Source: Sinohyriopsis cumingii (lineage: Eukaryota > Mollusca > Bivalvia > Unionida > Unionidae). Taken from it: 64,000 nt of DNA. This document shows positions 23,357-35,200 of this stretch, in pieces. A model generated the notes under the pieces. That model saw nothing but the letters and a program-made list of their open reading frames with translations. It did no database searches and was not told the origin of the DNA. Where the stretch lies: positions 10,851,814-10,915,813 of the forward strand of contig CM068828.1 in the NCBI GenBank assembly GCA_028554795.2, written 5' to 3'. Position numbers and translations under genes: made by a program. How positions within the stretch are numbered: position 1 is the first letter of the stretch; the number at the start of each line of letters is the position of its first letter.

Positions 23357-23519
23357 CACTTTCATATTTGTTATTCTGTTTAGTCAGTCAAGAGTTTATC
23401 AATTTTAAATGTGCAAGAATTGAATATTTAGGAATGAACTATTGAATTTCAGTGAAGGCAACCTGGGATTTTCTTTCAAACCAGGATAGTTTTTTGCTCT
23501 ATGGGACAAAGACCAGAAT

Positions 23520-24900
23520 TGCATATGGGATAGTTTTTTTGTCCATCCTCCATCCACCCAATAGCACAAGTTTATTATTGGTTATCCTCTTGCTTGGTGG
23601 ATTGTCATGAAACTTTACACATGCATTGATGTTGAGGTCACGTTGGACCTAAATGAAAATCACATTGCTCTAAGGCAGCCAGCAATAGTTGCCATTTTGA
23701 AAGTCTTGTCATCGTTAATTCTCAATGGCTGGTCATATCAACATGGAGTTTTCACTCAAAGACTTCTTATGATGTCTAGTTAATCTTAAATGACAATGTG
23801 CCAATCTGACTTCCATTTGAAAAGTTTGTTATGGCTTCTCGAATGGAAGTATGTATAGACACAGGGGTTTTACTAAAAGACTTATTAATCATGTCCAGTT
23901 GTTTCTAACTTAAATGATCCTGCCCAGACATCCAGTAGTTAGCCACTACAGAGACCATCTTGAAAAAATTATTACAGCTACTCAACCTGAATGGGTGCTC
24001 GTATGAAGAATGAGTTTCAACTTAAAGACTTTATAATGTTTATCGCAAGTCTGATGTCCTATGATGCCACCACAGCAGTCAGCTTGGAAATCCTTTATCA
24101 CTATTTCTCCAGAACAGAAAGTCATGTTGGCAAGGAGTTTTAACAAGAAGACTTCTTATGATGCCTTGTTAGTCCTAAATGAAATGGTGCCACCTGGGAC
24201 ATCCATTATGGCCCCTACAGTGGACATCTTGAAAATATTATTCCAGGATGGATGGTCATATAAACATGGTGTTTTCACTACAAGATTTAATATAATGTAT
24301 GCTTGGTCCTAATTGCAAAAGGTGCCAATCTTACATCCAGTACGACTGCAACAGCAGCCGTCTTGACAATCTTGTTATTGCTATGCCTCCTGAACAAAAA
24401 GTCATATCAGCATAGAGTTTTTACCAGAATACTTATGGTGTCTAGTTTGTTTTTAAAAAATATGCGCTCATCTAATAATCAGTATGGCTAGTGTTGTGAC
24501 CATCTTGAAAATCTTACAGCTTCTTCTCCTAGATGGAGAATCATATCAACATTGCGTTTTCACCAGAAGACTTTTTGTGATGTCAGGTTGGTACTACATA
24601 CATGTAAATGAAAATCATTCAGATCTGACATCCAGTTTAGACACCATGGCAGCCATCTTAAAAATCTTGTTGTTGCAACTCCTTCAGAATGGAAAGTCAT
24701 ACTCAGTATGAGACCTAGCTGGTGCACATCTGACCCCCAAATATGGCTGCCATATTGAAAATGTTATCACTTATTCTTCTGAATGGATGGTCATATCAGC
24801 ATGACATTTTTACCAAAAGTTTTCTAATGGTGTCTAGTTTGTCCTTAATGAAAACTGTGACAATCTTAGATAAATCTGGCCACTACAGTGGCTGATTAGA
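23520..24900 (+). repeat. Degenerate tandem repeat of about 170-200 bp, seven to eight units
   Basis: Units share, in order: CAGCAGCCATCTTGAAAATC, TTGTTATTGCT, CTGAATGGATGGTCATATCA, ACATGGAGTTTTCAC, AAAAGACTTCTTATGATGTC, TAGTTAGTCCTAAATGAAAA and TGGTGCCAATCTGACATCCA. The first unit is preceded by GGATTGTCATGAAACTTTACAC. The same repeat occurs at 3660, 29800-30640, 30925-31180 and 34915-35200. Short open frames inside (24061-24711) come from this repeat and are not genes. Confidence 0.85.
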
Positions 24901-26817
24901 AAATCTGAGAAATTATAAGGAAGAAATGGGATTCTATTGATTTCCATGGAAATCCCTTTTAGCCAGTTGAACTTCAGTCTCTTTGAGGGACTTTTGCTTT
25001 TTATTTTACCTCAAGATAACCGATTCTTTTATTTTACCTCAAGATAACCGATTCTTTTCTTCTTCAACTAATGTGGTGATAATAAATAGTTGTATTTCTT
25101 CAAATCAGAACAAATTGTTTTTAAGCTATTTGAAGGTAATACATTATTTTGGAAAAAAAATCCCCAGCCTCCTCTCCCCCACTCTTAAAAATGAAATGGC
25201 TGGTTCCATAATTATTCTGTGAATTTCAGACATTCATATTCGATTATCCTGTGTACTATAAAAAAAATGAAAAGATAGTTTAACATGGTTTACAGCAGTG
25301 AACTCATCAAAAAGTGAAAATCCATTAGATCCCCAAAAATGTTAGGCTTTGGGAAGTTTTCATGTTATGGAGGTTTTTGTGGATGTGAAAAATAATTTTC
25401 TGATCATGTATGTGATGAAACAGAGATGTGATTACAAGTACATCCGTGTCTGTATGGGTAAGAATGCACAATATTAAGAAAGCTGTTATTTGTTTTTTTT
25501 TAAGCATGATGTATTTAATGAAGAATTAGCTGAGCAATATATATTCCTTCTGAAATTCATCTCCTGTCACAAGTAAATACAGTCCTTACACATAAAAATA
25601 CTGCCATCATCACAAAAAGCATAAGATGAATGAGACACTATTCATAACTTTACTGCAAGACCAATAGAATTATGAATGATACTCCACAGTGTATCACAGT
25701 ACTCTGTATAATTCATAATGTTCACAGTTCATTGTGCCTAGCTTGAAAATGGCACAGAGCATTGTCTGTTTTGTCTGACATCTTTTCTTTCACTGATGTG
25801 GCCTGTGTTAATGACTAAATTTCTTGCACTGTTGCCAAAAAATGCTCATCCATAGTAATCACAATTTTTTTTAATTCTGTGTGTAAGATTTATCTGAGGC
25901 ATGTCTTTGAGTGAAGCATGCTTTAGAATACTGCTTTGTTGGTCTCTGTCAGCAAAGCATCAAAAGCAAGGTCACATACCTGGTTAATAAAATGCTGTTA
26001 TTTTAAAAAAAATAAAATATTTTTTGTATTGATCATGTGTACAACTGAATAGCATGAGTCACAATGAAATAGTAAGCTGATAAACAATCTTTCTTAAATG
26101 GCTTATCTACAAGCATTTAGTAATTAATAATATCCTTTAAAGCTGTCTCTTTTGTATGGTGCAAAGACTTCAGATTAGCCTATTGTAGGACCTAATCTGT
26201 GTTTGTGTGGTGTTTTTATATTTTTACACCTGGCTTAACTTTGTCTCACTTGTCACCTTTGGACAGTACTTGTCAACCATTAATAGTGCATTACAGCATG
26301 TATCAGGAATTTGGCACCCTTAGCATATTTCCAAGTTTAAATTGTGTTTCATTTTTATGGTGGAAGATTTTAAGCATAAAAATTAAATTTGCGATTGAAA
26401 TTTTCTTCAGTAATCAGAGTTGATGGAGTTTCTGTTTACTGGGGAAAAATTATGATATTAAAGGAAATATTTAGGATTTAAAATAAAAAAAAAGTTTCCT
26501 GTTTCTTAACTGACCTTGGTCTTTTGCTTGCTGAAATTTTAATATCCATAAAAAGAGAATTAAACATAAATCCAGATTTTATGAATGTTCTGATGAGTTT
26601 TGATTTCATTTTTGTTTGTAGATGACAGAATTAGACATCATGTTCACTAAAACGTATTTTATTTATCCCAATATTTTTTTAGAGACAACTGGACATCTGA
26701 AACTGATTCAGTATTGGAAATATTTGCATGCCTTTTGCTGATTGTGGTCAGTTTTAAATTTATATTTAATTATGTCAGACAAACATAAAAGTGATTATAA
26801 TAGCTCAGAATGCAGTA
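24901..26817. other. Unassigned intronic DNA
   Basis: One 29-bp direct duplication (TTTTATTTTACCTCAAGATA at about 24999 and 25028). No supported exon. Confidence 0.4.
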
Positions 26818-26925
26818 TATCTAACTATTGTATATATCTATTGTATATATCTAACTATTGTATATATCTATTTTATGTATCTAACTATTGTATATATTTA
26901 ACTAGTGTATATATCTAATTCTTGT
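26818..26925. repeat. AT-rich short tandem repeat
   Basis: TATATATCTAACTATTG and variants, about six units. Confidence 0.8.
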
Positions 26926-27224
26926 ATAACATCTTGCTATTGAGTGATACTGACAATGTCGTTTCTGAGAGCAATAAAATTAGGTCATGTGACTGTGGTT
27001 CACTTCTGTAAATGGAAGGAGAAAAATGAGTTAAATTTTTTTATAATTCCATCCAACACAGTATTTGATACATGAAGCCTGAAACACATAGGTATCCACA
27101 CATGGGGTGCGGGCAAGTCAGTAAAACCTAATAGCTGAATGCTACATATTTGCCCACCCCCCCCCAAGTAATTCTGTGGCGCCCCTGCTGAAACATATTG
27201 TTTAAGACATGACATTCATGACAT

Positions 27225-27865
27225 TACTGGTATGATACCAATGTATGAAGGCAGTATGACAACTATGTTATGCCAATATATGTTAAGGCAGTATGATGAC
27301 ATAACATTATATTGCCATTGTATGTGAAGGCAGTATAATGACATGACATTATATTGCCATTGTATGTGAAGGCAGTATAATGACATGACATATTACTATT
27401 GTATGTGAAGGCAGTATAATGACATGACATTATATTGCCATTGTATGTGAATACAGTATGATGACATGATATTGCCATTGTATGTGAAGGCAGTATAATG
27501 ACATGACATTATATTGCCATTGTATGAGAATGCAATATGACATGACATTGCCATTGTATGTGAAGGCAGTATAATGACATGACATTATTTTGCCATTGTA
27601 TGTGAAGGCAGTATAATGACATGACATTATATTGCCATTGTATGTGAAGGCAGTATAATGACATGACATTATATTGCCATTGTATGTGAAGGCAGTATAA
27701 TGACATGATATTATATTGCCATTGTATGTGAAGGCAGCATAATGACATGACATTATATTGCCATTGTATGTGAAGGCAGCGTGATGACATGACATTATAT
27801 TGCCATTGTATGTGAAGGCAGTATGATGGCATGACATTATATTGCCATTGTATGTGAAGGCAGTT
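27225..27865. repeat. 42-bp minisatellite, about 15 units
   Basis: Unit GCAGTATAATGACATGACAT, then TATATTGCCATTGTATGTGAAG. Because 42 is divisible by three, two - strand frames stay open over long distances (27263-27478, 27430-27837, 27509-27877) and would encode a 14-residue periodic peptide. No start, splice or codon evidence supports translation. Confidence 0.95.
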
Positions 27866-28458
27866 GAATAAATTCACATTAAAATGTAAAGTATATCATT
27901 ATTTGTACTCAAAATAGCTAATTACCATTAATTTTCCCAAATGATTCTTACATTTTACAATGTTACTGCTTTGTTGATACATGTAGTAATAAAAAATAAT
28001 ATCAGATTACATGTACTTACTAACACAATTTAGATAATTGCAATAAATCTGGCAACTACTGGAAATGTTTGATTGGGAAGCTAAAAGTGTTTTTAGAATA
28101 TGTTATGTAGTACCTATCCCCTGTTTCCTCTGTATATATGTGAAAATACTTGTAGTTGCTCTAGAAATTTCATGGGTTAGCCCAGTGTTAGATCTTATCA
28201 TTCATTCTTTCTACTTGCTTGGGTTTACATACAGGAATTAGTGCTTGTGTGCCTAGATCCTGTCTTAAGAGTGTTATAACAGGTACTATATATTAGGATG
28301 CCTATTTCACAGAGAGGTCAAGCCAGCATAATTTTTCCATCATGGTCCTTCCAACTTCAGGCTATAACCATTAGTAACAATAATAATCATATTAATAACG
28401 GCTTTATCTTAAGAGGGTGATTCAGTAAGTTACATGTATATCGAGGATATTTGTTTGA
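27866..28458. other. Unassigned intronic DNA
   Basis: Nothing supported. Confidence 0.4.
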
Positions 28459-28459
28459 A

Positions 28460-28587
28460 ACAAGTGAAAAACTGATATATTTCATAGAGTGGGTGAAAAA
28501 CTCAGTATCTTCATGAGTGGCTTCACCACTCATGAAAATACTTAAGTTTTTCACCCACATGATGAGATATATCTGTTATTCACTTGT
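28460..28587. repeat. Long imperfect hairpin, about 61-bp arms and a 5-base loop
   Basis: The left arm 28460-28520 (from ACAAGTGAAAAACTGATATA to TTCATGAGTGG) pairs with the right arm 28526-28587 (from CCACTCATGAAAATAC to CACTTGT), at roughly 85% by eye, around the loop CTTCA. It could be a foldback MITE or the template of a long hairpin RNA. Confidence 0.85.
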
Positions 28588-29159
28588 AGAAAGCAAATTT
28601 TATTTTAAGCTCATTTGCATATTGGCTTGCAATATGTACTGTGTAATAGATTGAAGTAGCAGAATTCATACTGGATAATTCCCCCAGTGTCAATGGTTGT
28701 TTACCGTTTATGTTCTGCTGTGTACATGTATTATGAATATTTGCAGAAATTATACACAGTTACATAATTATCCTTCCTACTTCAAAGTAAAATAGCATAT
28801 TAAGAAAAAAAATTCTCTTTTTGAATTTGAACTTGAGTCATCTTTAACAAGGGCTGGCCATGTTTACTACTAAGTACACCGCAATGCATCTAAGAATAAC
28901 TTCAAATGTCACGGTTATCCTACTATCAACATGGAAATTAAATTATTTATCATAATTAATTCCACTGAATTATTACAATTATTTTGCTTGGAAAATCCAG
29001 TAATTCATGTCCTAGCATAAAATGAAAAGAAGTAATTTTCCTTGAAGTCTTCTATTATGTACAATTTTTAAAAAAAATTTTTTAAATGTACATGCCATGT
29101 TCCAACCTATACACTGCACATGGCACACACAGGGATTGTGGTTATTGCTTCTTCTCCAG
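28588..29159. other. Unassigned intronic DNA
   Basis: Nothing supported except the pyrimidine tract and acceptor just before 29160. Confidence 0.4.
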
Positions 29160-29280
29160 GACACCCAGAATTATAGCACTAGACGTCCAAGGGAATTTCC
29201 TTACTTTGCTGATATGCAAATTAATAGACTATGTGACACAGAATATGCTTGTACAGAAGTTTACCAAAGTATACCAATAG
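29160..29280 (+). CDS. Candidate internal exon, unrecognised
   Basis: A very good acceptor (TTATTGCTTCTTCTCCAG) precedes 121 bases that end at a donor (CCAATAG|GTAAAT). Only one frame is open throughout: DTQNYSTRRPREFPYFADMQ, then INRLCDTEYACTEVYQSIPI. It starts in phase 0, matching the phase-0 donor at 21149, and ends in phase 1. The sequence looks like real protein and has no repeat origin. If it joins 20802-21149, it would extend a non-conserved N-terminal region of the PPP2R3A-type gene. I do not recognise a domain. Confidence 0.45.
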
Positions 29281-29611
29281 GTAAATGATCAAGGCTTACT
29301 ATACACTTGAATTAATTTTGAAAAATCTGTAACATATTCACTGCCTTGCATGCAGGGAAAAACATATATTCATATATGTGCAGATTTACTTGGAAATTTC
29401 CACAAGAAGTGGCAGATACCAAATGTTTGTTATATTTCATCAAAGCATCATCCTTCAATAAAAGGACTGTGCAGTTTGAGCCTGTTTAATTTCTATTGGA
29501 ATATTATTCAGTTTAGGCTAACCATAATACTGGGAACTTTTTTTAAGAGTTTTTTTTTTTAAAGCTGTACTGGTCATGAGAGCTTACAGGTTGATCTGTT
29601 GTCTGTTGTCC
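29281..29611. other. Unassigned intronic DNA
   Basis: Nothing supported. Confidence 0.4.
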
Positions 29612-29619
29612 ATCTGTAT

Positions 29620-29793
29620 CAGGGGTCTCAAACACGAGGCTGGCACGCCACATGCAGCCCGCCAAGCTGTAGCCTGTGGCCCACAAAATGATTGGCATCA
29701 CAAGGTGTCATGAGAGATAACAAAGGTTGTGACCCTTTGGTCATTGAAAATGCCCTCATGCGGCCTTCAGGGTGGTTTGAGTTTTGACCCTTG
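29620..29793 (-). mobile_element. hAT-like MITE, family H1
   Basis: 174 bp. The left end is CAGGGGTCTCAAAC. The right end, read inwards, is CAAGGGTCAAAACTCAAACC. The flanking 8 bp are ATCTGTAT (29612-29619) and ATTTATAT (29794-29801), a 6/8 match, as expected for an aged hAT duplication. Its reverse complement aligns along its length with 33600-33775. Confidence 0.82.
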
Positions 29794-29799
29794 ATTTAT

Positions 29800-30640
29800 A
29801 TGTTAGCACAAGTGTTTATTGCTAATTGTCATACATTTCTTGGACTATTGCCATGAAACTTTACACACATTTGTCCCATGGTCTTCTCCGTCCTAAATGA
29901 AAATGGTGCTGCTCGGAGATACAATATGGCCACCATTGCAGCCATTTTGAAAATCTTGCTCTTGCTATCCCTCCAGAATGGATGGTCATATCAACATGGG
30001 GTTTTCACTAAATGACTTTTTATGTTGTCTAGTTAGGCCTAAATGAAAAAGTCATGCCAGTGTGAGGTCCAGTATGGCCACCACAGCAGCCATCTTGAAA
30101 ATCTTCCAGTCACTACTCATCTTGAATGGATGTTGTATCGGCATGGGATTTTAACCAAAAGAGTTTTTATTATTTCTAGGTAGTCTTAAATAAAAATGGT
30201 GATGATCTGACATCCAATATGACCACCTCAGTGGCCATCTTGAAAATCTTTTTATTCTTAATTTGCTCCTACATGGATGGTCATATCATCATTGAGTTTT
30301 CACTATAAGATCTCCTTTGATGTCTAGCTGTGCCTAAATGACCAATATGCCAGTCTGATGACCAATATGGTAACTATGTGGCAGCCATCTTAAAAGTCTT
30401 ACCACAACTCTAACTGAACAGAAAGTTAAATTGTTGTAAAATTTTCACCAGTAGATTTCTTAAGATATCTAGTTGGTGTGAAATCAAAATGGTGCTGATC
30501 TCGCATCAATATGGCCACTGCACAATGGCCATCTTGAAAGTCTTGTCATTGCTTCTTCTGATGAATGGATGGTTTTAGCAACATGAGGTTTATGCTAAAA
30601 GACTTCATATGATGTCTAGTTGCTCTTAATGAAAAGACCA
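29800..30640 (+). repeat. Second array of the 170-200-bp 'GCCATCTTGAAAATC' repeat
   Basis: About five units with the same ordered words as 23520-24900, again preceded by GGACTATTGCCATGAAACTTT. It starts immediately to the right of the H1 MITE. Confidence 0.82.
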
Positions 30641-30642
30641 CT

Positions 30643-30912
30643 CTGGTGGCCTAAATTGTTTAGAACATCCGCTTTGGATGCGGGAGGTTGTGGGTTCAAA
30701 CCCTGACTGAGTCATACCAAAGAATTATATAAAAAATGGTACTAGCAGCTGCCTTGCTTGGCACGCAGCATTAAGAGGTTAGTGTTAGGACTGGTCGGAC
30801 TGGTGTCAGGATAATGTGACTGGGTGGGACATCATGCTACATGTCAGTGTCATGATGCCTCAGTGCAAGACATCACTATAAACTCCCACACTACAGACAT
30901 AGCGATATGATG
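30643..30912 (+). mobile_element. SINE family A, inserted within the dispersed repeat
   Basis: The head is CCACTCTGGTGGCCTAAATT, and the B box is GGGTTCAAACCC. The body carries CAGCATTAAGAGGTTAGTG and CATCACTATAAACTCCCAC. It ends early, around GCGATATGA. The surrounding 'GCCATCTTG' repeat resumes at about 30920. Confidence 0.88.
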
Positions 30913-30924
30913 TACTTCCTGTAT

Positions 30925-31180
30925 GACTGTCACAGCAACTATCTTTTTCTCCTCCTGAACTGATGATTATTATGGCATGGGTTTTTCATGAAAAGACTTG
31001 ATATCTACTTGGTTCTAAATAAAAATGACACTTAGCAGACATCCGGTATGTGGACCACAATAAATAATTTTAAAATTTTGCTATTGCTGAAGCATGTCAG
31101 AGATATTTTGAATAATTTACAGTTTCAACGAAGAAATGGTCTTATCTTGAATTTCTGGAAATTCTTTTCACTTGGTAGAG
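30925..31180 (+). repeat. Continuation of the 'GCCATCTTG' dispersed repeat
   Basis: Contains GAAAAGACTTGATATCTACTTG and ACATCCGGTATG words, diverged. Confidence 0.55.
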
Positions 31181-31938
31181 CAGCAGCACCTTCCAGGGAC
31201 TCTTGTTTCATTATGTCAGTTTGTAGTTATTTAAAATGGTGCATCTCAATTGGGAGTGTTTTATTGCCAAGCTCTCTTTGGGTTTATTGAATGTTTCTGT
31301 TGCACTTTACTCTAGTTAATATTTCTGGAATCATTTGAGATATCTTGGGGAAACTTGGTCGGCATTTGTATAATGTCAGTTGTTTTTGTGCCATATAAGA
31401 TTCAGCTTTGCTAGTTTATTGCATTTAGAGTTATCTCCCTGTGTTTTAAAATTTTATTTATACTTCATATGTCTTTAACTGTTTGAGTTATCTTCATAAA
31501 ACTTGTTCTTCTCTTGTGTCATGGCTAGACAATGTGTTTTGTATCATGACTAGACAATAGGTCTTGTAGCATTACTGGACAGTCTCTTTTATTATGAGTA
31601 GACATTCTTTTGCAAAAGAATGAACTGTGCCTGATGATTTTAAGAGTTATATAGAGTGGGCGATTATTCCAAAGAACTCGTTTACTGACAGTTTTGGCTT
31701 GTCCTGAACTGAACATTGTGAGCAAATAATGGGTTGAAGATAGACACAGAGGAGAATCAATGGCTGTCTTTTGATGGTTCAGTGCAAATTAGATTAACAC
31801 TTATCAGTCCTTTTAAGGGCTGATGTCCTTAACATAATTGCAAGCTACTAACAATGTGCAGTGATTGACTGCTGAATAAATTGAGAAATTGCCTTTATTG
31901 ATAGGTGTGCCTCTTGATGTTCCTTACAGCTCTTACAG
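31181..31938. other. Unassigned intronic DNA
   Basis: No convincing exon. Confidence 0.4.
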
Positions 31939-32036
31939 TTAGGGCTCTGTTGTATAAAGTAGGAAACGTAGAGGTTCCTAAGGATAATAGGATTCCACAG
32001 AAGAAGAAAAAAATTCAGTTGGAACGAAACCCCTGA
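31939..32036 (+). CDS. Weak candidate exon or terminal exon
   Basis: After an acceptor (AGCTCTTACAG) the sequence is open for 31 codons (RALLYKVGNVEVPKDNRIPQ, then KKKKIQLERNP) to a TGA at 32034. It needs one base from the preceding exon, which is what 29160-29280 leaves. A donor-like GAG|GTTCCT inside it would shorten the exon and restore phase 0. The polypyrimidine tract is weak, and the run of lysines may be chance. Confidence 0.2.
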
Positions 32037-32690
32037 AAGTGGTCAGAATCATAGTATCAGAGTCACATAACAATGAAATGCACAAGAAGTTTAAAAAAGT
32101 CAATACTTGCATTGAAAATGGTAATGCATTAACATGTACAAGGGCATTTAATCTTAGTTATAAAAATTTTATTTTCAAATGTACTAAAAATTTTATTTCA
32201 GCACCTTTAGCCTCAATTAATGGTCGGAAATATGTATGACATGTTTTAAATTTCAAAACTTAGTTAGTGCCATCATGGAGGGTTTGGGGCAAAATCTGAA
32301 GTTAAATTTTCATCAGTTATATTTTCTGTAGACATCAACCTTTCTTTATGTAACAAAGATTGGACTAGGACATTGAAAATAGGGCCTAGTCTGATTCTGA
32401 TTAGAAAGAACTAGAAGTATAGAAAGAAGCTCATTTCTATTACTGATCTTGAAATAAAAGTTTTTTTCACTGAAGTGTTGTATGTCGTACCTTGCAGGGG
32501 TAGAAAATCCATTTCTCAGAATCCTGGGACAGCCAAATATCATAGATTACATATATGTTAAAAATTGTAATGGCATTTGATATCTATTCCAGGGACAAAC
32601 ATTGGACAATAGACTGTCCCTCTGGGTACATTTGCAGTCATAGCATGAGCTCCTTAGTGAAGGGGTATTGTTTGTCAACTCTCCAACATA
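32037..32690. other. Unassigned intronic DNA
   Basis: Nothing supported. Confidence 0.4.
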
Positions 32691-32693
32691 CTG

Positions 32694-33130
32694 TAGCAGT
32701 ATCATTTACTTTTGAGTAGACACACCAACATATTGTAACAGTATCGTTTACAGTTGACTAGACACACCAACATAACGTATAACATAGCAATATCATTTAC
32801 TTTTGACTAGACACACCAACATATTGTAGAAGTATCTTTTACTTTTGACTTGACACACCAACATATCATAGCAGTATCTTTTACTTTTGATTTGAAACAC
32901 GAACATATTATAGAAGTATCTTATAATTTTGACTAGACACACCGACATATTGTAGAGGTATCATTTACTTTTGACTAGACACACCAACATATAGAGGTAT
33001 CATTTACTTTTGACTAGACACACCAACATATCATAGCAGTATTTTTTACTTTTGACTTGACACACCAATATGTTGTAGCAGTGTCTTTACTTTTGACTTG
33101 AAACACCAACATATCATAGCAGTTTCTTTT
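32694..33130. repeat. 42-bp minisatellite, about 10 units
   Basis: Unit AGTATCATTTACTTTTGACT, then AGACACACCAACATATTGTAGC. Confidence 0.93.
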
Positions 33131-33144
33131 ACTTTGTACAAGAC

Positions 33145-33214
33145 TTCATGAGGCCCTTGGTCTGATGCATTAGTCCTCACGTGGCCCTTGTGATTTGAGT
33201 TTGAGACACCTGCG
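33145..33214 (+). mobile_element. Fragment of hAT-like MITE H1
   Basis: Contains CATGAGGCCCTTGGTC and ends TTGAGTTTGAGACACCTG, like the right terminus of family H1. Only about 70 bp remain. It sits exactly between two minisatellites. Confidence 0.6.
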
Positions 33215-33599
33215 TTAGGGCATGTACACGACATGGGTACTTGCTGTAGAGCATGTGCAAGGCATGGGTACTTGCTGTAGAGCATGTGCAAGGCATGGGT
33301 ACTTGCTGCAGAGTATGTGCTAGACAAATGTGCTAGACATTGGTACTTGCTGTGTAGCATATGCAAGACATGAGTACTTGCTCTAGAGTATGTGCAGGAC
33401 TTGGGTACTTGCTGTACAGCATGTGCTGGATAAGTGTGCAAGACATGGGTACTTGACATATAGCATGTGCAAGACATGGATACATGCTGTACAGCATGTG
33501 CTTGACAAGTGTGCAAGACATGGGTACTTGCTATATAGCATGTCCAAAACATGGGTACATGCTGTGGAGCAGGTGCAAGACTTAGGTATTTCCTTAGAG
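33215..33599. repeat. 31-bp minisatellite, about 12 units
   Basis: Unit GTACTTGCTGTAGAGCATGT, then GCAAGACATGG, with some units carrying an extra GCTAGACAAGT. Long open frames on both strands here (33046-33638) are by-products of the repeat. Units resume after the MITE at 33776-33830. Confidence 0.92.
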
Positions 33600-33775
33600 C
33601 AGGGGTCTCAAACTCAAACCACCCTGAGGGCTGCATGAGGGTATTTTCTATGGCCGAAGGGCCGCACCACCTTTTTATCTCTCATGACACCTTATGACGT
33701 CTGTCATTTTGCGAACCACAGGATAAGGCTTGGCAGGCTGCATGTGGCTTGTGGGTCACGTGTTTGAGACCCTTG
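33600..33775 (+). mobile_element. hAT-like MITE H1 inserted in the 31-bp minisatellite
   Basis: 176 bp. Termini CAGGGGTCTCAAACTC and GTTTGAGACCCTTG. The flanking octamers are CCTTAGAG (33592-33599) and CTGTACAG (33776-33783). Both are one or two changes from CTGTAGAG, the octamer at this place in the intact minisatellite unit, so the empty site can be read from the neighbours. Confidence 0.88.
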
Positions 33776-33830
33776 CTGTACAGCATGTGCTAGACAAGCG
33801 TAGAAGACATGGGTACAAGCTGTAGAGCAT

Positions 33831-34223
33831 ATAATACTTTTTCTTTTTCTTCAGCTAACTTTATAGCTAAAATAATATGGCAAGTATAAAGAATTTAATA
33901 CCAGTCACAATTGTTGTTGCATACAGTATTGGCTTGTAGGATAAACAAAAATCCCTCATATAAAGTTTACATTTACCTGACAGTTTTGACACAAATTAGA
34001 TTAATGACAGTGTGAGCCATACTGATGGAAAGGGCTGACTGGATACCTAGCTGGAGGACAAGTCTTGTTACCCGTCAGTACCCTTATAGGTTTGATGGCT
34101 GATTTATCACACTACAAAACACCATGACATAAAAGGAAATTGTTCTATTATGTTTTATTTGCAGATCTAATATAGATTTAGCAAGTATGTCAACTAATGT
34201 TTGACACTTCCCATTAGCATGAC

Positions 34224-34226
<3 letters not shown>
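33831..34226. other. Unassigned intronic DNA
   Basis: Nothing supported. Confidence 0.4.

Positions 34227-34281
<55 letters not shown>
34227..34281. repeat. (AT)n microsatellite
   Basis: About 27 uninterrupted AT dinucleotides. Confidence 0.97.
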
Positions 34282-34284
<3 letters not shown>

Positions 34285-34914
34285 TCCTGAATAATTTTGA
34301 TTAAAGCAGTCTAGGGCAGTTGCAGTAATTTACTGGGCAGCCAGAAAAGTAACTGGGCATAAAGTCCTTCAAAGCTGGTTGATCTGGAGGACAACCATGG
34401 ATTTTCAACATTTTTCTACTTGTACTTTGATTATTTTATATTTAATTGATTGAGAACACTGTTAACATTATACTGATGTTTAGCCAGATCTTGTTGCACA
34501 TACTTGTGAACAATTTACAAAACATTAAGAGCTGCCATTTTGTATATTAGAATCATACGCGTGGGGGGGGACAATAAATAAGTTGCTGTTACATACAATA
34601 CACACATTGATACTAAAAGTTAGGGGAATCAATTAAAAATGTTGTATGCCTTATAAAAGTTACTTGAAATCTTCATTGACCGTGAATAATAACAGCATCC
34701 GAGGTGTTCATTTTATGTATGCAGCCTCTGTAAGCCTTCATCAAGCTCATAGCATCTATTTTGAATAATTGGACTCTGATTTCTTTTCATTTACTGCATG
34801 TTTTTGTGACTAACTTAAATCAAAACAGAGATCCTTGTATTTCATTTACCACTTGCAACTAAGAAGATGGAGTCTTTGGGGAAAGAAATAGATACATGTA
34901 CTGGCAAATTTTGT
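34282..34914. other. Unassigned intronic DNA
   Basis: Nothing supported. Confidence 0.4.
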
Positions 34915-35200
34915 AAGTGCTATTCTTCTTGAATGGATGTTCCTATCCACATGAGGGTTTCACCAAGAGATGTCAAATGAAGTCTGGTTTGATCTACACA
35001 AAATGGTGCTGATCTAAACAAAATGGTGCTGATCTTGCATTCAATATGGCTGAATCAGCAGCTACTATCAAACTATTGCTGTTCTAAAAAATAGCAGTGA
35101 TGGTTTCATAGTGACGCAGCATTGTACAAAAAAAATGGTCTTGTCTAAAATTCCTGGCAATAATTTTTTTGGCCAGTGGAGTGTTAAGTCTCTTCAAGGG
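34915..35200 (+). repeat. Fragment of the 'GCCATCTTG' dispersed repeat
   Basis: TTCTTGAATGGATGTTCCTATC, a TGATCTAxxCAAAATGGTGC duplication, and CATTCAATATGGC match words of the arrays at 23.5 and 29.8 kb. Confidence 0.6.

Noticed and set aside
24061-24711. Three + strand open frames with similar peptides
   Set aside because: The similarity comes from the 170-200-bp dispersed repeat. The frames are short and differ from unit to unit.
27263-27877. Three overlapping - strand open frames of 71-135 codons
   Set aside because: Produced by the 42-bp minisatellite, whose unit is a multiple of three. Composition follows the repeat, not codon bias.
33046-33638. 196-codon - strand frame rich in Cys, His and Thr
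   Set aside because: It spans the 31-bp minisatellite, part of the next array and a MITE fragment.
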